Assembly (NCBI GenBank): GCA_934486455.1
Contig: CAKSPR010000001.1
Span: forward strand, 49,832-113,831
Direction: 5' to 3'
Length of the DNA: 64,000 bases
Source: an uncultured Eubacteriales bacterium
GTDB taxonomy: Bacteria > Bacillota > Clostridia > Oscillospirales > Acutalibacteraceae
The position numbers were made by a program, and so were the translations under genes. Below the pieces are notes generated by a model. It searched no databases and was not told the origin of the DNA. It saw only the letters and a list, made by a program, of their open reading frames with translations. This document shows positions 1 to 9,091 of the stretch, one piece after another. Every line of letters begins with the position of its first letter. Position 1 is the stretch's first letter.

Positions 1-19
1 ATCTTACGGGAGGGATTTT

Positions 20-2707
20 ATGCTTGAACTGAAAAGCATTGTCAAAATATATAAAACCGGCGATTTTGTACAAACCGCCCTCGACAGGGTCAGCCTTTGT
101 TTTCGGGAAAACGAATTTGTTTCGGTCCTCGGTCAAAGCGGCTCGGGAAAGACCACAATGCTCAACATCATCGGCGGGCTTGACCGCTATGACGACGGAG
201 ACCTTGTTATAAACGGCGTTTCCACAAAGCAGTATAGGGACAGCGACTGGGACAGCTACCGCAATCACAAAATCGGCTTTGTTTTCCAAAGCTATAACCT
301 GATTCCCCACCAATCTATACTTTCAAATGTTGAGCTGGCACTGACCCTTTCGGGAGTTTCAAAAAAGCAGCGCCGCCAAAAGGCGATAAGCATGCTCGAA
401 AAGGTGGGACTTGCAAACCAGCTTCACAAAAGACCGAATCAGCTTTCGGGCGGGCAGATGCAGAGGGTGGCCATTGCCAGAGCCCTTGTAAACGATCCCG
501 ACATTCTGCTTGCCGACGAGCCCACAGGTGCTCTCGATTCCGAAACCAGCCTTCAGATAATGGAGCTTTTAAAGGGCATTGCAAAGGACAGACTTGTCAT
601 AATGGTCACCCACAATCCCGAGCTTGCAAAGCGGTATTCCACCCGCATAATAAGCCTTAAAGACGGAAAGATCATCGGCGACACAAACCCCGTCGGGCAG
701 GAGGAGCTGTCACAAGCAGACACAAGGATAAAGCCATCCGATGTCGCCGACAGGGACGAAGCGGCCGCAAAATCGGAAAGCGCCGCAAAATCGGAAAACG
801 CAGAAAAACCCGCCAAATCAGCCAAAAAGCAAAAGGGTCTGAAAACCTCCATGTCACTTTTCACCGCCCTTTCTTTAAGTCTTAACAACCTTATGACCAA
901 AAAGGGCCGCACCTTTATGACCTCCTTTGCCGGAAGCATCGGAATAATCGGCATAGCCCTTATCCTCTCCCTTTCAAGCGGAGCAAGAGCCTACATCGAC
1001 AAGACCGAGCGGGAGACCCTTTCAAGCTATCCCCTTTCGGTGGATAAGCAGTCGATAGATTACAGCTCGATGATGTCGAGCTTTGTGCGGGACGAAGAAC
1101 CCAAGGGCACCGACAAGGCCTATACCCAACCCTTCCTTTACGACCAGATTCAAAATATCAATTCCTCCAGCCACGTTAACGACTTAAAATCATTTAAAGC
1201 CTATGTGCAGCAGCACGGAGACGACATTTCCGACGCCATTTCGGACATACGGTATAAATATTCCACCGAAATATATGTTTATAACTGCTCGGACGAGCTT
1301 AACCCCGTCAAGGCCAATCCCAACACCCTCACCGCCGATCTTAACATGAACGAATACCTTTCCTCGAAGGCCGATTCAATGTCGGGCAGATATATGAACA
1401 CCAGCGACAGCGATCTTTTCACCGAGCTTTTCACCGACAAAAATCTCCGGCAGAGCTATTACGAGCTGCTTGACGGAAAAATGCCCGAAAACAGAAATGA
1501 AGCGGTGCTTATTCTCGACAAAAACAACCGCATAAGCGATTACAGCCTTTACACCCTCGGAATACTCGACCGCGAAGGCCTCAAGGAGCTTATGAAATCG
1601 GGCGATAACGAAGCGCCGAGCTATGCCGACTATGAATATTCCGAGCTTCTCGGAATTTCCTTTAAGGTAGCGGCGGCGGGTGATCTTTACGAGGAGCATG
1701 ACGGCGTTTTTACCGATATTAAAGATGACAGCGAAAAGCTTTCGCAAAAGCTTAAAGACGCCGAAAGCCTTACAATAGTCGGAATTGCAAAGTATACCGA
1801 CGACGCCTCAAAGGTCGGCAATTTCATCGGCGGAGCAGTGGGATATCTTCCCGAGCTGTCCGATTATATAATGGAAAAGAACAACAACACCGCCGTTTTA
1901 AAGGCTCAGCGGGAAAATCCCGATACCGATGTTCTTACCGGCAACAAATTTAAAACCGCCGAGGAAATCGAAAACGATGTTGAGAACTTCGACATTTCCG
2001 CCGTGCCGCCTCAGTATCAGATGATGTTTTTAAATCTTTCGGGAGAAAACCTCAAATCGGCCGTTCGGTCGTATGTTAAAATGACCTCCTCAACCGCCAC
2101 CTACGACGAAAACCTCGAAGTCCTCGGATATGCCACACCCGACGATCCTTCGGGAGTGGAGTTTTACTGCTCCGACTTTGAAGGAAAGGACAGGGTGGTT
2201 CGGTTCATAAAGGATTACAATGCCTCGGTGGACGAACAGAAAAGCATAACCTACACCGATTATGTGGGGCTGATGATGTCGTCGGTCACTACCATAATAA
2301 ACGCCATAAGCTACATTCTGATCGCCTTTGTGGCCATTTCTCTTGTGGTATCGTCGATAATGATAGGAATTATAACCTACATTTCGGTGCTCGAACGCAC
2401 AAAGGAGATAGGTATTCTGCGAAGCATCGGCGCCTCCAAAAAGGATATTTCCCGCGTGTTCAACGCCGAGACCATGATCGTGGGCTTTGTGGCGGGAATT
2501 ATCGGAATACTTGTGACGCTGCTTTTGAACATTCCGATCAACCTAATTGTCGAACATTTGACCGACATTGCCGGAATATCGGCTCTGCCGCCCTTCGGTG
2601 GGGTGATACTTGTTGTAATAAGCGTAATTCTCACCCTCATTGCCGGCCTTATCCCAAGCTCGGTAGCCGCCAAAAAGGACCCGGTAGAGGCCCTCAGAAG
2701 CGAGTAA
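20..2707 (+). CDS. MacB/FtsX-type ABC transporter, ATPase-permease fusion
   Basis: One 895-residue polypeptide joins a LolD/MacB-type ATPase to an FtsX-family permease. The ATPase (about residues 1-225) shows Walker A GQSGSGKT, the signature LSGGQMQRVAIARA and Walker B ILLADEPTGALD. A charged Ala/Lys/Ser-rich linker (about 235-275) follows. The permease has a first membrane segment near 300-320, a large extracytoplasmic domain (about 330-740), and three C-terminal membrane segments with the FtsX hallmark 'ERTKEIGILRSIGASKKDI'. Such transporters act as mechanotransducers for export of peptides, antibiotics or lipoproteins; the substrate is unknown. The ATG at 20 follows a GGGAGG ribosome site at about 9-14. 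The window edge cuts off any upstream partner. A terminator lies just downstream, so this is the last gene of its unit. Confidence 0.9.
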   Translation: MLELKSIVKIYKTGDFVQTALDRVSLCFRENEFVSVLGQSGSGKTTMLNIIGGLDRYDDGDLVINGVSTKQYRDSDWDSYRNHKIGFVFQSYNLIPHQSILSNVELALTLSGVSKKQRRQKAISMLEKVGLANQLHKRPNQLSGGQMQRVAIARALVNDPDILLADEPTGALDSETSLQIMELLKGIAKDRLVIMVTHNPELAKRYSTRIISLKDGKIIGDTNPVGQEELSQADTRIKPSDVADRDEAAAKSESAAKSENAEKPAKSAKKQKGLKTSMSLFTALSLSLNNLMTKKGRTFMTSFAGSIGIIGIALILSLSSGARAYIDKTERETLSSYPLSVDKQSIDYSSMMSSFVRDEEPKGTDKAYTQPFLYDQIQNINSSSHVNDLKSFKAYVQQHGDDISDAISDIRYKYSTEIYVYNCSDELNPVKANPNTLTADLNMNEYLSSKADSMSGRYMNTSDSDLFTELFTDKNLRQSYYELLDGKMPENRNEAVLILDKNNRISDYSLYTLGILDREGLKELMKSGDNEAPSYADYEYSELLGISFKVAAAGDLYEEHDGVFTDIKDDSEKLSQKLKDAESLTIVGIAKYTDDASKVGNFIGGAVGYLPELSDYIMEKNNNTAVLKAQRENPDTDVLTGNKFKTAEEIENDVENFDISAVPPQYQMMFLNLSGENLKSAVRSYVKMTSSTATYDENLEVLGYATPDDPSGVEFYCSDFEGKDRVVRFIKDYNASVDEQKSITYTDYVGLMMSSVTTIINAISYILIAFVAISLVVSSIMIGIITYISVLERTKEIGILRSIGASKKDISRVFNAETMIVGFVAGIIGILVTLLLNIPINLIVEHLTDIAGISALPPFGGVILVVISVILTLIAGLIPSSVAAKKDPVEALRSE

Positions 2708-2803
2708 GGCTTTCAGATATAAGCGAGCAAGCTTTGTGACAAACGGATTTTAAAGTAAGCGGCAATTATCCTAACCGCATCAAAAATCACATATAGAATT
2801 ATA

Positions 2804-2852
2804 CATCCTGTCGGCAAAAGCAAGCACCCATTGCCGGCAGGATGATTTTTTT
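2804..2852 (+). terminator. Intrinsic terminator after the ABC transporter
   Basis: A 14-bp stem with one G-T wobble (CATCCTGTCGGCAA at 2804-2817 with TTGCCGGCAGGATG at 2831-2844) is followed by A and seven T residues. It sits about 100 nt after the stop of the ABC transporter on the same strand. Confidence 0.85.
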
Positions 2853-2998
2853 ATTAAGGAAAATCAAGAGCGTGTTTGTGCAAAAGAAGCATTCGATTAA
2901 AACACATATCTCAAGTAAGCACCGCATTTCCATAAATTCATACACACAACGCCCTTCACAAAAAAAGGTATCCAAAAAAATGCCCCGCAACGGTTCAC

Positions 2999-3292
2999 CT
3001 AATCGTGTATTTCAATTTCAAGTTCATCTCCGTATTTTTCACAATCTTCTTTCAGTCTATACAATATTTTATTTACCATTTCAACGCTGGGTATGAGTTC
3101 TTTCGAAACGGTCTTTTCGCCGATTACAACTATTTTATTTGCGTCACACTCACTCCAAAGCAGATCCCAAAATGCATCCCAGTTTTCTCCGTAAAAATCG
3201 GGAAAATCAAAGGCCCTTTTTATTCTCAAATGAATTTCTCCAAGGAACCTGCAATCTGTCAAGTCCAGCGTAACGATTTTTTTATCTTCCAT
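2999..3292 (-). CDS. Barstar-family ribonuclease inhibitor (immunity protein)
   Basis: This 97-residue acidic protein has the barstar signature: 'LDLTDCRFLGEIHLRIKRAF' leads into 'FPDFYGENWDAFWDLL', the helix-loop segment barstar uses to plug the barnase active site. It should bind and neutralise the adjacent ribonuclease in the cytoplasm. The ATG at 3292 (MEDKK) is preceded by AGGAGG and matches the usual barstar length of about 90 residues; a longer reading upstream would run into the neighbouring gene. It lies 14 nt after the toxin gene on the same strand, the usual toxin-then-immunity order. Family membership is seen in the sequence; pairing with this toxin is inferred from adjacency and from the known barnase-barstar system. 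Confidence 0.9.
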   Translation of the reverse strand: MEDKKIVTLDLTDCRFLGEIHLRIKRAFDFPDFYGENWDAFWDLLWSECDANKIVVIGEKTVSKELIPSVEMVNKILYRLKEDCEKYGDELEIEIHD

Positions 3293-3306
3293 CGCGTCAA
3301 CCTCCT

Positions 3307-3972
3307 TTAAATTATTTCTAAAAATGTCATGTAATGATCGTAGGTTACAAATATCAATCCATCGTTCGACCATAACAGGCGATGCTTGTTTCGCCTACCG
3401 CTGTAATAGTTGATATCCGCCTCATGCCAAACCCTTCCTGGGATCTGCGGCAGATGTCCGTCATCATTTAGATAAATTCCCCCAGTCAACATTTTACCAG
3501 GTGCAAATTTAGCAGGTGCCTTCCCTCGTTTCCAACCCAGTGCTATCAATTCTTCTTTTTTTATATAGTACTCAGGCAGTTCTGCAAAAAACTTTATCCA
3601 GTAATCTGCACCGTTCTGCCCATCCTTTGTTCCCTGTCCGGCACGTACCGCTTCCATAGGACATACATCGCAGCGACAGTTCGAATGAAGCGGGGGCTCT
3701 TTGTCCGGAATCTCATCCATCTGATAAATTTGGCCGTGGCGAGAACGACACTCCAAACAGGTCCTCAAATCAAGAATTGAAATCCAGTTCTTGTAATTTA
3801 CACTTTCCTGAGTTGGCGGTGAATATAAATCGTTTAAGTCTTTTGTCAAAACACAGACTCCATTTTGCGGAACGATATATCCACACATTTTTTCACATAC
3901 ATTATAGCATAACACTTCCCTATTTTGTGATAAAGACAAATGTCTCTTCACTAATAGGTTAAAATCGGCCAA
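3307..3972 (-). CDS. Barnase-family ribonuclease with N-terminal MuF-like zinc motif
   Basis: The last 43 residues match the barnase active-site region closely: 'GRVWHEADINYYSG', 'HRLLWSND' and 'YDHYMTF' place Glu184, Arg198 and His213 at barnase Glu73, Arg87 and His102, so the enzyme should be an active RNase. Residues about 60-104 (C72xxC75 ... H96xxC99RC101) resemble the C-terminal zinc motif of SPP1 gp7/MuF phage head-morphogenesis proteins, a domain known to be fused to toxins. The listed start is a TTG at 3972 with no convincing ribosome site; ATG at 3888 is an alternative, and the gene may be 5'-eroded. No signal peptide is seen. The barstar gene follows directly downstream. Whether it kills rivals, defends against phage or is a relic is unknown. 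Confidence 0.8.
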   Translation of the reverse strand: MADFNLLVKRHLSLSQNREVLCYNVCEKMCGYIVPQNGVCVLTKDLNDLYSPPTQESVNYKNWISILDLRTCLECRSRHGQIYQMDEIPDKEPPLHSNCRCDVCPMEAVRAGQGTKDGQNGADYWIKFFAELPEYYIKKEELIALGWKRGKAPAKFAPGKMLTGGIYLNDDGHLPQIPGRVWHEADINYYSGRRNKHRLLWSNDGLIFVTYDHYMTFLEII

Positions 3973-4390
3973 AAAGTTGCACGGTTATATGCAACTCTCG
4001 AAAAATCGTTTACAGATTGTTTACACTTAGCAATCAGAATTGCAATGCTGGTGGCTCAGGGGCTGAAGAGTAAACGAAAACTTGTATGCACTTACAAATG
4101 CTCTGTATTTCATAACATCTCACCCTCTTGATTGTATCACAAAAAAGCCGGCATTACAATTGCAATCAAACTTTACACAACAAAGCCGTCTTTTCTTTTG
4201 TCTCTTGTTCCTTGTTTTTCCCAAAGCGGAATTTGCAGAGAAGAGACAAAAGAGAAAAAGAAAAAAGGAATCGCAACCCTAAGATCGCGATTCCTTTTTA
4301 ATTTTATAATATTCTTTGCCACGAATTATTTTTCAAACGGCAAAGTATTTTCAAGGCTTTCTTTAAAGAACAAGCCTTATCCCTTTTGAC
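3973..4390. other. AT-rich spacer with a possible eroded 5' end of the barnase gene
   Basis: No clear gene lies here. On the minus strand an AGAGGGTGAG ribosome site precedes a 28-codon open frame (4113 down to 4027) that is in the same frame as the barnase gene but separated from it by three TAA codons. This may be a decayed start of a longer MuF-type protein or chance. A strong symmetric hairpin lies at 4262-4299. Confidence 0.35.
4262..4299. terminator. Bidirectional intrinsic terminator
   Basis: A perfect 13-bp inverted repeat (AAAAAGGAATCGC at 4262-4274, GCGATTCCTTTTT at 4287-4299) has its own T tract on either strand. It ends the NhaC-family gene on the minus strand, and could also block plus-strand reading toward it. 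Confidence 0.85.
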
Positions 4391-6268
4391 TCAGTCCTCC
4401 GAGACAGGCTTTTTGCCCAGGAAGATTTTAAGCACGGTAAGGGTGCCGAGCATAAGAGCAATGGCGATGGGCAGGGCTATCCAGGACTGGATAAGGCCGG
4501 CGATTATGTAGGAAACGAAGGAAACCGCCGCCACCGTAAAGGCATAGGGGATCTGGGTCGAAACATGGTTGATATGACGGCACTGGGCACCCGCCGAGGA
4601 CATAATGGTGGTATCGGAAATGGGGGAGCAGTGGTCGCCGCACACGGCACCTGCCATACAGGCGGAAATGGCGATTATGGTGATGTTTCCGTCGGTTCCG
4701 CTGAAAACGCTTAACACAATGGGAATGAGTATTCCGAAGGTGCCCCAGGAGGTGCCGGTTGCAAAGGAAAGACCTACCGCGATAAGGAATATGATGGCCG
4801 GAAGCATCATTCTGAATCCGCCCGCCGAGCCTTCGATGAGCTGGGAAACAAACACCTTTGCTCCCAGAGAGTCGGTCATGGTCTTCAGGGTCCATGCACA
4901 GCAGAGAATGAGAATTGCGGGGACCATTGCCTTGAAGCCCTCGGGGAGGGACTCCATGCACTGCTTAAAGGTGATAACTCTGCGGCAGAGATAGAAGATG
5001 ACGGCAAAGATTATCGAGCCGATAGCTCCGTATGCAAGACCCTCGCCGGCCGAACAGTCGGAGAATGCGGTCACAAAGTTGCGGTATCCGTCACTTCCGG
5101 CCGTAAAGAATCCGCCGGTGTAGATCATGCCGAGAATGCAGAGAATGACAAGAGCAATAATCGGAATTATAAGGTCGCATACCCTTCCCTTGGGATTGTC
5201 GATGGCTTCTTCGCTTTCGATTTCTTCCTTTCCGGTGGTGAAAAGGTCGCCCTTTGTAATGGCATTGTATTCGTGCTTTTTCATGGGACCGTAATCAAAA
5301 TTGGTGACGGCAAGGAATATCATCATTACGATGGTGAGCAGGGCATAAAAGTTATAGGGAATGGCGCGGACGAAAAGCTCCATTCCGTTTTCTGCGCCTG
5401 CGCCGCTGGCAAATCCGGCAACGGCCGCCGCCCAGGAAGAAATGGGGGCGATTATACAGACCGGCGCGGCGGTGGAATCGATGAGATAGGAAAGCTTTGC
5501 GCGGGAGATGTTGTGCTTATCGGTGACCGGGCGCATGACCGAGCCGACGGTCAGGCAGTTGAAATAGTCGTCGACAAATATCAGCACGCCGAGAAGAATC
5601 GTGCAGAGCTGAGCACCCACACGGCTCTTGATGTGCTTGGTGGTCCAGCGTCCGAAGGCCACCGAAGCGCCGGTTTTATTCAGCATTGCGACGATTGCGC
5701 CGAGCAGTATGAGGAATATGAGAATTCCGATGTTGCCGGGATCGGCAATGGTATCCATAAATCCCGTGCGAACGACATGCACCATCGTTCCCTCGAAATT
5801 AAAGTTGGAATAAAGTATGCCGCCCACGGCAATACCGATAAACAGAGAGGAATAAACCTCTTTGGTGATGAGGGCGAGGCCGATAGCGATCAGCGGCGGA
5901 AGCAGCGCGAGAAATGTGGCATATGCGGGGATCTCGGTGTGTACCGTGTCGATGGCCTTTTTAACATTGTTTTCGAAGTTGGCGTCGGCCTGGAGATTGT
6001 CGGCGTAGCTGTCGGTGTAGTCGATTGCGCCCAGCACATCGCCGCCCTCTTCGGTTCTTACCGTATTAAGATCGTAATTTACTGCGTCGTCGCCTTCTCC
6101 CACCGTTACAACCCCGGAATCGGTTTTTGCGAGACTGCCTTCGCTGCTTACAGATCCGAGTGTTGCGTCGTTTTCTCCATCGGCGGCGGCAGAAATACCC
6201 AGCGCGCCGAAAAGGGCAACAAGCAGACAAAGCAGCAAAGCGGCCGAAGCCTTTTTAAGCTTTAACAT
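4391..6268 (-). CDS. NhaC-family transporter, probable lysine transporter
   Basis: This 625-residue membrane protein begins with a signal-like hydrophobic segment (residues 8-28), then about 75 polar residues, then the multi-span NhaC-superfamily core. Recognisable stretches are 'LLGAIVAMLNKTGASVAFG', 'GVLIFVDDYFNCLTVGSVM', 'PISSWAAAVAGFASGAG' and 'GTSWGTFGILIP'. NhaC proteins are Na+/H+ antiporters, but members under lysine riboswitches have been proposed as lysine transporters (LysW group) by comparative genomics, and a lysine riboswitch lies directly upstream here. The ATG at 6268 is chosen because GGAGGA sits 6 nt before it; the ATG at 6274 would be too close to that site. It is monocistronic, between its riboswitch and a terminator. 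Membership of the NhaC family is secure; the substrate is inferred from regulation. Confidence 0.85.
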   Translation of the reverse strand: MLKLKKASAALLLCLLVALFGALGISAAADGENDATLGSVSSEGSLAKTDSGVVTVGEGDDAVNYDLNTVRTEEGGDVLGAIDYTDSYADNLQADANFENNVKKAIDTVHTEIPAYATFLALLPPLIAIGLALITKEVYSSLFIGIAVGGILYSNFNFEGTMVHVVRTGFMDTIADPGNIGILIFLILLGAIVAMLNKTGASVAFGRWTTKHIKSRVGAQLCTILLGVLIFVDDYFNCLTVGSVMRPVTDKHNISRAKLSYLIDSTAAPVCIIAPISSWAAAVAGFASGAGAENGMELFVRAIPYNFYALLTIVMMIFLAVTNFDYGPMKKHEYNAITKGDLFTTGKEEIESEEAIDNPKGRVCDLIIPIIALVILCILGMIYTGGFFTAGSDGYRNFVTAFSDCSAGEGLAYGAIGSIIFAVIFYLCRRVITFKQCMESLPEGFKAMVPAILILCCAWTLKTMTDSLGAKVFVSQLIEGSAGGFRMMLPAIIFLIAVGLSFATGTSWGTFGILIPIVLSVFSGTDGNITIIAISACMAGAVCGDHCSPISDTTIMSSAGAQCRHINHVSTQIPYAFTVAAVSFVSYIIAGLIQSWIALPIAIALMLGTLTVLKIFLGKKPVSED

Positions 6269-6358
6269 TGTCATTCCTCCAAAATAAAAATTGTGCAATC
6301 GCGAAACACGATCACACAACACATTTAAATCTCTTTAACGGTATTTAAAAATATGGGT

Positions 6359-6517
6359 GATAGCGCTCCACGGAAAGTGACAGTCCGATACATGTTCTGC
6401 ATCGGCCCAACGCCCTGCCCTTCGGGGTGACAGACCGTTTCGGCGGAATTTCCTTTGGCAACCGACAAAGCCCCTGCTTTGCCGTCGGTCGGTACTGATA
6501 AATTCCGCGCCTCTATC
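6359..6517 (-). promoter_or_regulatory. Lysine riboswitch (L box)
   Basis: Read on the minus strand, the leader has the conserved lysine-aptamer blocks in order: GATAGAGGCGCG (P1 5' side), ATCAGTA, AAAGG then GCCGAAACGG, ACTGTCACTTTCCGTGGAG, and closing GCGCTATC (P1 3' side). These match the known Thermotoga and Bacillus L-box elements by eye. It starts about 10 nt after the predicted transcription start and ends about 90 nt before the transporter ATG. No classical terminator is obvious after P1, so control may act on translation. At about 159 nt it is slightly short, mainly in one peripheral arm. Confidence 0.9.
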
Positions 6518-6533
6518 AAGTATTGACAATATG

Positions 6534-6562
6534 AATATATTCCATAAAATCCTTTTTGTCAA
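6534..6562 (-). promoter_or_regulatory. Sigma-A promoter of the riboswitch-transporter unit
   Basis: On the minus strand TTGACA (6557-6562) and TATATT (6534-6539) are separated by 17 bp. The expected start near 6527 lies just ahead of the lysine aptamer. Confidence 0.8.
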
Positions 6563-6770
6563 GATATTTTTACAATTAAATCATAATTTTTTCACAAATT
6601 CTTTTGGGCGGCCCGTTGCACCGTCTCCCGACGGTCTTTTGTCGGCTTTTCGTTTCGGTTTTGCCTCCCTTTTTCCGACCGCCGACGCCCGCTCGGAAAT
6701 TTGCGCTTTTCCGCTTCTCTTTTCAGCCGAAAAACCGTCCTTTTACGCCGTTTTATCCCTTTTTAAAAAG

Positions 6771-6799
6771 TTGACAAACCGTCATCGCTACTGTATACT
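6771..6799 (+). promoter_or_regulatory. Sigma-A promoter of the dockerin esterase
   Basis: TTGACA (6771-6776) and TATACT (6794-6799) are spaced by 17 bp, 37 nt before the esterase ATG. The region from 6563 to 6770 shows no gene or structure I recognise. Confidence 0.8.
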
Positions 6800-6835
6800 T
6801 ATTGTAGTTAAATTTTTGGAAAAGGCGGATGAAAA

Positions 6836-9091
6836 ATGAAAAAACTGACCTGTTTGTTTTTATCGCTGCTTCTGGTGCTTTCCTGCCTGCCGACGGCTCT
6901 TGCCGACGACGCCGGAGAACAGCCCGAAGCCATATCTTCCCAGGTGGAAAGCTTTGACTTTTGCGAAAGCTTTACCGGCGGGGTCGGATTTGACAGCATA
7001 AACTCTATTGAGGGGCTTTCGGCCATTAAGGCCTACGGTACAAAAATCAGCATTTCAAGAACCGACATGAACGTACAGACCTCGCTTTCGGGCAACATGC
7101 CGAAATATGCGGAATATTATCTTTACACCGAGCAGCCCGACAAGCTCGACCTTTCGACCGGCGTTATGACAATTGTTATAAACGGCGTTAAAAAAACCGT
7201 CAGGATGCCCGCCCAAGCCGCCCTTAAATCCGGCTGGAACTGCATTAACACTCTGCTTTTGGGCGACCTGAACGGTACCGTTTCGGAGGTGCGCTTTGAA
7301 ATTTCCTCGGTTGACGAGACCCCCATTTCGATTATGCTCGACGACCTCTGCTTTGTTAAATACGGCAAAATCGTCGATCTCGATGCCTTTAAGGGCGTTT
7401 TTGAAAAGGCGGCGGCCTTTGATACGGCCGATATGAGTGCGTCCGACGCTTCCCGTTTTGAATTTTTTAAAACAGAGCAGTTCACCACTCAGCACGGTCT
7501 TGAAAACGCGGCAAAGGAGCTTTCGACCCTTATGGAAAAATACGAAAATCTTGCTAAGCAGGACAAACAGCTTGCGGCAAACAACATTTCCTCAAAGGAC
7601 ATACTTGTAAGAGGCCGGGCCTTTTACGATGAGGGCGGCCTGAGAATGGGATACGGTGCCTGCGGATTTACCGTAAGATTTTACGGCACCACCCTTACCG
7701 GCGACTTTTCCTTCATCGGCGGAGTCGCAACCGACGGCGGCAACTCCCACTATAATGTATATGTCGACACCGATAACTACTGCTACGACTTCGACACCTC
7801 TCTGCCCTTCCCCGAATGCCGCGACAAATACAACGAAACCACCCCTTACTTCACCGTAAACCGCGGCTCGGTCAACAAAATCACCCTCTGCGGTAAGGAC
7901 GAGGGGGTCATAACCGGTCTTTCCGAGGGCATCCACACCGTTACCGTTTTAAAGCGCGGCGAAGGCGGCGGACGAACCAGCAACAGCATTTTAACCAATC
8001 TTTCGACCGACGGAAAATTCCTTGCCCCTCCCAAAGAAAACACCCGCAGGATAGAGGTCATAGGCGACAGTGACGCCGCCGCATTCGGCAACCTTTCCAT
8101 CGGAACAAGCCTTCCCTGGGATCCCGAAACCCAGGATACCACATTAAGCTATGCCGCCAGAGCAGCCGACCACTTCGGCGCGGCGGTCAGCGTAACCGCC
8201 AAGAGCGGCGTTTGTCTGCTTAAATCTCCCAAGGCAAACGAAGGCTACTACACCGACAACTATTTCTTCACCGACAACTGGTCGGTCGGCGACAAATACC
8301 GCTATGACTTTGCTTCAAACCCCTCCGACGCGGTGTTTATATCGCTGGGGGGCAACGACTACGGCAGAATTCAGCCCACCGACGAGGAATTTACCGACGG
8401 AATGGCAAACTTCATCCGTCAGGTGCGCTCGGTCAATCCCGATTCGGCCATACTTGTCAGCGGAAGCAGAGCCACCGATGCCATCAACCGCATAAAGGCC
8501 GAGGGCGATACAAATGTCTATTCCTTTACGATCGGGCTTTCCCCCCGAGCGGGCGCATCGGGTCATCCCTCTATGACCGCCCACATTGAAGGCGCGCAGA
8601 GATTTGAAGCCACCCTTTCGGGCATTCTCGGCTGGAACGCAAAGCAGCACGAAATATTCTCGAGCCCCCTGACCGAAAACGGAAGCTTTGAATTCTCGGC
8701 CGATTACAACGAGGCCGGCGCAAAGGTCTATATCACTCCCGTTGCGGCCGAAGGCTACACCTTCAAGGAGGGCACAGTTTCGGCCAAAACCGCCAAGGGA
8801 GAGACCGTAGAGGTGCAAAAGGACGAGCAGGGCTATTTTGTCACCTGCCCCGAAGCCATAGTATCCGTTACCGGCGAATTTGAGAAAGAGGCAGGCCTTA
8901 TGGGAGATGTGAACAAAGACGGTAAGGTCAATTCCGAAGACGCCCTCCAAATTCTCCAGAACACCGTCGGAATTACCGAATTCACCGAAGAGCAAAGAGC
9001 TCTTGCCGATCTTAACGGAGACAAGGTTATCAATTCCGAGGACGCTCTTGCCGTTCTTTGGATAACGGTGGGTCTTTCCTCCGTTTCGTAA
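6836..9091 (+). CDS. Secreted SGNH (CE2-like) esterase with C-terminal dockerin
   Basis: This 751-residue secreted protein has a signal peptide (cleavage after about residue 23, 'TALA-DD'). An N-terminal beta-rich region is followed by a segment around 265-330 ('GFTVRFYGTTLTGDFSF') resembling the jelly-roll of carbohydrate esterase family 2. An SGNH hydrolase domain follows: nucleophile Ser412 in 'VIGDSD', 'SLGGNDYG' (block III), and His577/His583 in 'GHPSMTAH'. A repeat-like linker domain (about 605-680) leads to a dockerin with two calcium loops ('DVNKDGKVNSEDALQIL' and 'DLNGDKVINSEDALAVL'). CE2 enzymes remove acetyl groups from plant polysaccharides; the exact substrate is not known. The dockerin implies docking to a cohesin scaffold not present in this window. 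The TGAAAA-ATG start follows AAAGGCGG. Confidence 0.85.
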   Translation: MKKLTCLFLSLLLVLSCLPTALADDAGEQPEAISSQVESFDFCESFTGGVGFDSINSIEGLSAIKAYGTKISISRTDMNVQTSLSGNMPKYAEYYLYTEQPDKLDLSTGVMTIVINGVKKTVRMPAQAALKSGWNCINTLLLGDLNGTVSEVRFEISSVDETPISIMLDDLCFVKYGKIVDLDAFKGVFEKAAAFDTADMSASDASRFEFFKTEQFTTQHGLENAAKELSTLMEKYENLAKQDKQLAANNISSKDILVRGRAFYDEGGLRMGYGACGFTVRFYGTTLTGDFSFIGGVATDGGNSHYNVYVDTDNYCYDFDTSLPFPECRDKYNETTPYFTVNRGSVNKITLCGKDEGVITGLSEGIHTVTVLKRGEGGGRTSNSILTNLSTDGKFLAPPKENTRRIEVIGDSDAAAFGNLSIGTSLPWDPETQDTTLSYAARAADHFGAAVSVTAKSGVCLLKSPKANEGYYTDNYFFTDNWSVGDKYRYDFASNPSDAVFISLGGNDYGRIQPTDEEFTDGMANFIRQVRSVNPDSAILVSGSRATDAINRIKAEGDTNVYSFTIGLSPRAGASGHPSMTAHIEGAQRFEATLSGILGWNAKQHEIFSSPLTENGSFEFSADYNEAGAKVYITPVAAEGYTFKEGTVSAKTAKGETVEVQKDEQGYFVTCPEAIVSVTGEFEKEAGLMGDVNKDGKVNSEDALQILQNTVGITEFTEEQRALADLNGDKVINSEDALAVLWITVGLSSVS

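Noticed and set aside
3307..3972. Prophage remnant around the MuF-like gene
   Set aside because: No portal, terminase, capsid, integrase or attachment repeats are seen on either side; only the toxin gene has a phage-like motif.
5273..6265. Long plus-strand open frame opposite the NhaC gene
   Set aside because: It is the reverse-strand shadow of a well-supported membrane protein gene, with no ribosome site or family resemblance.
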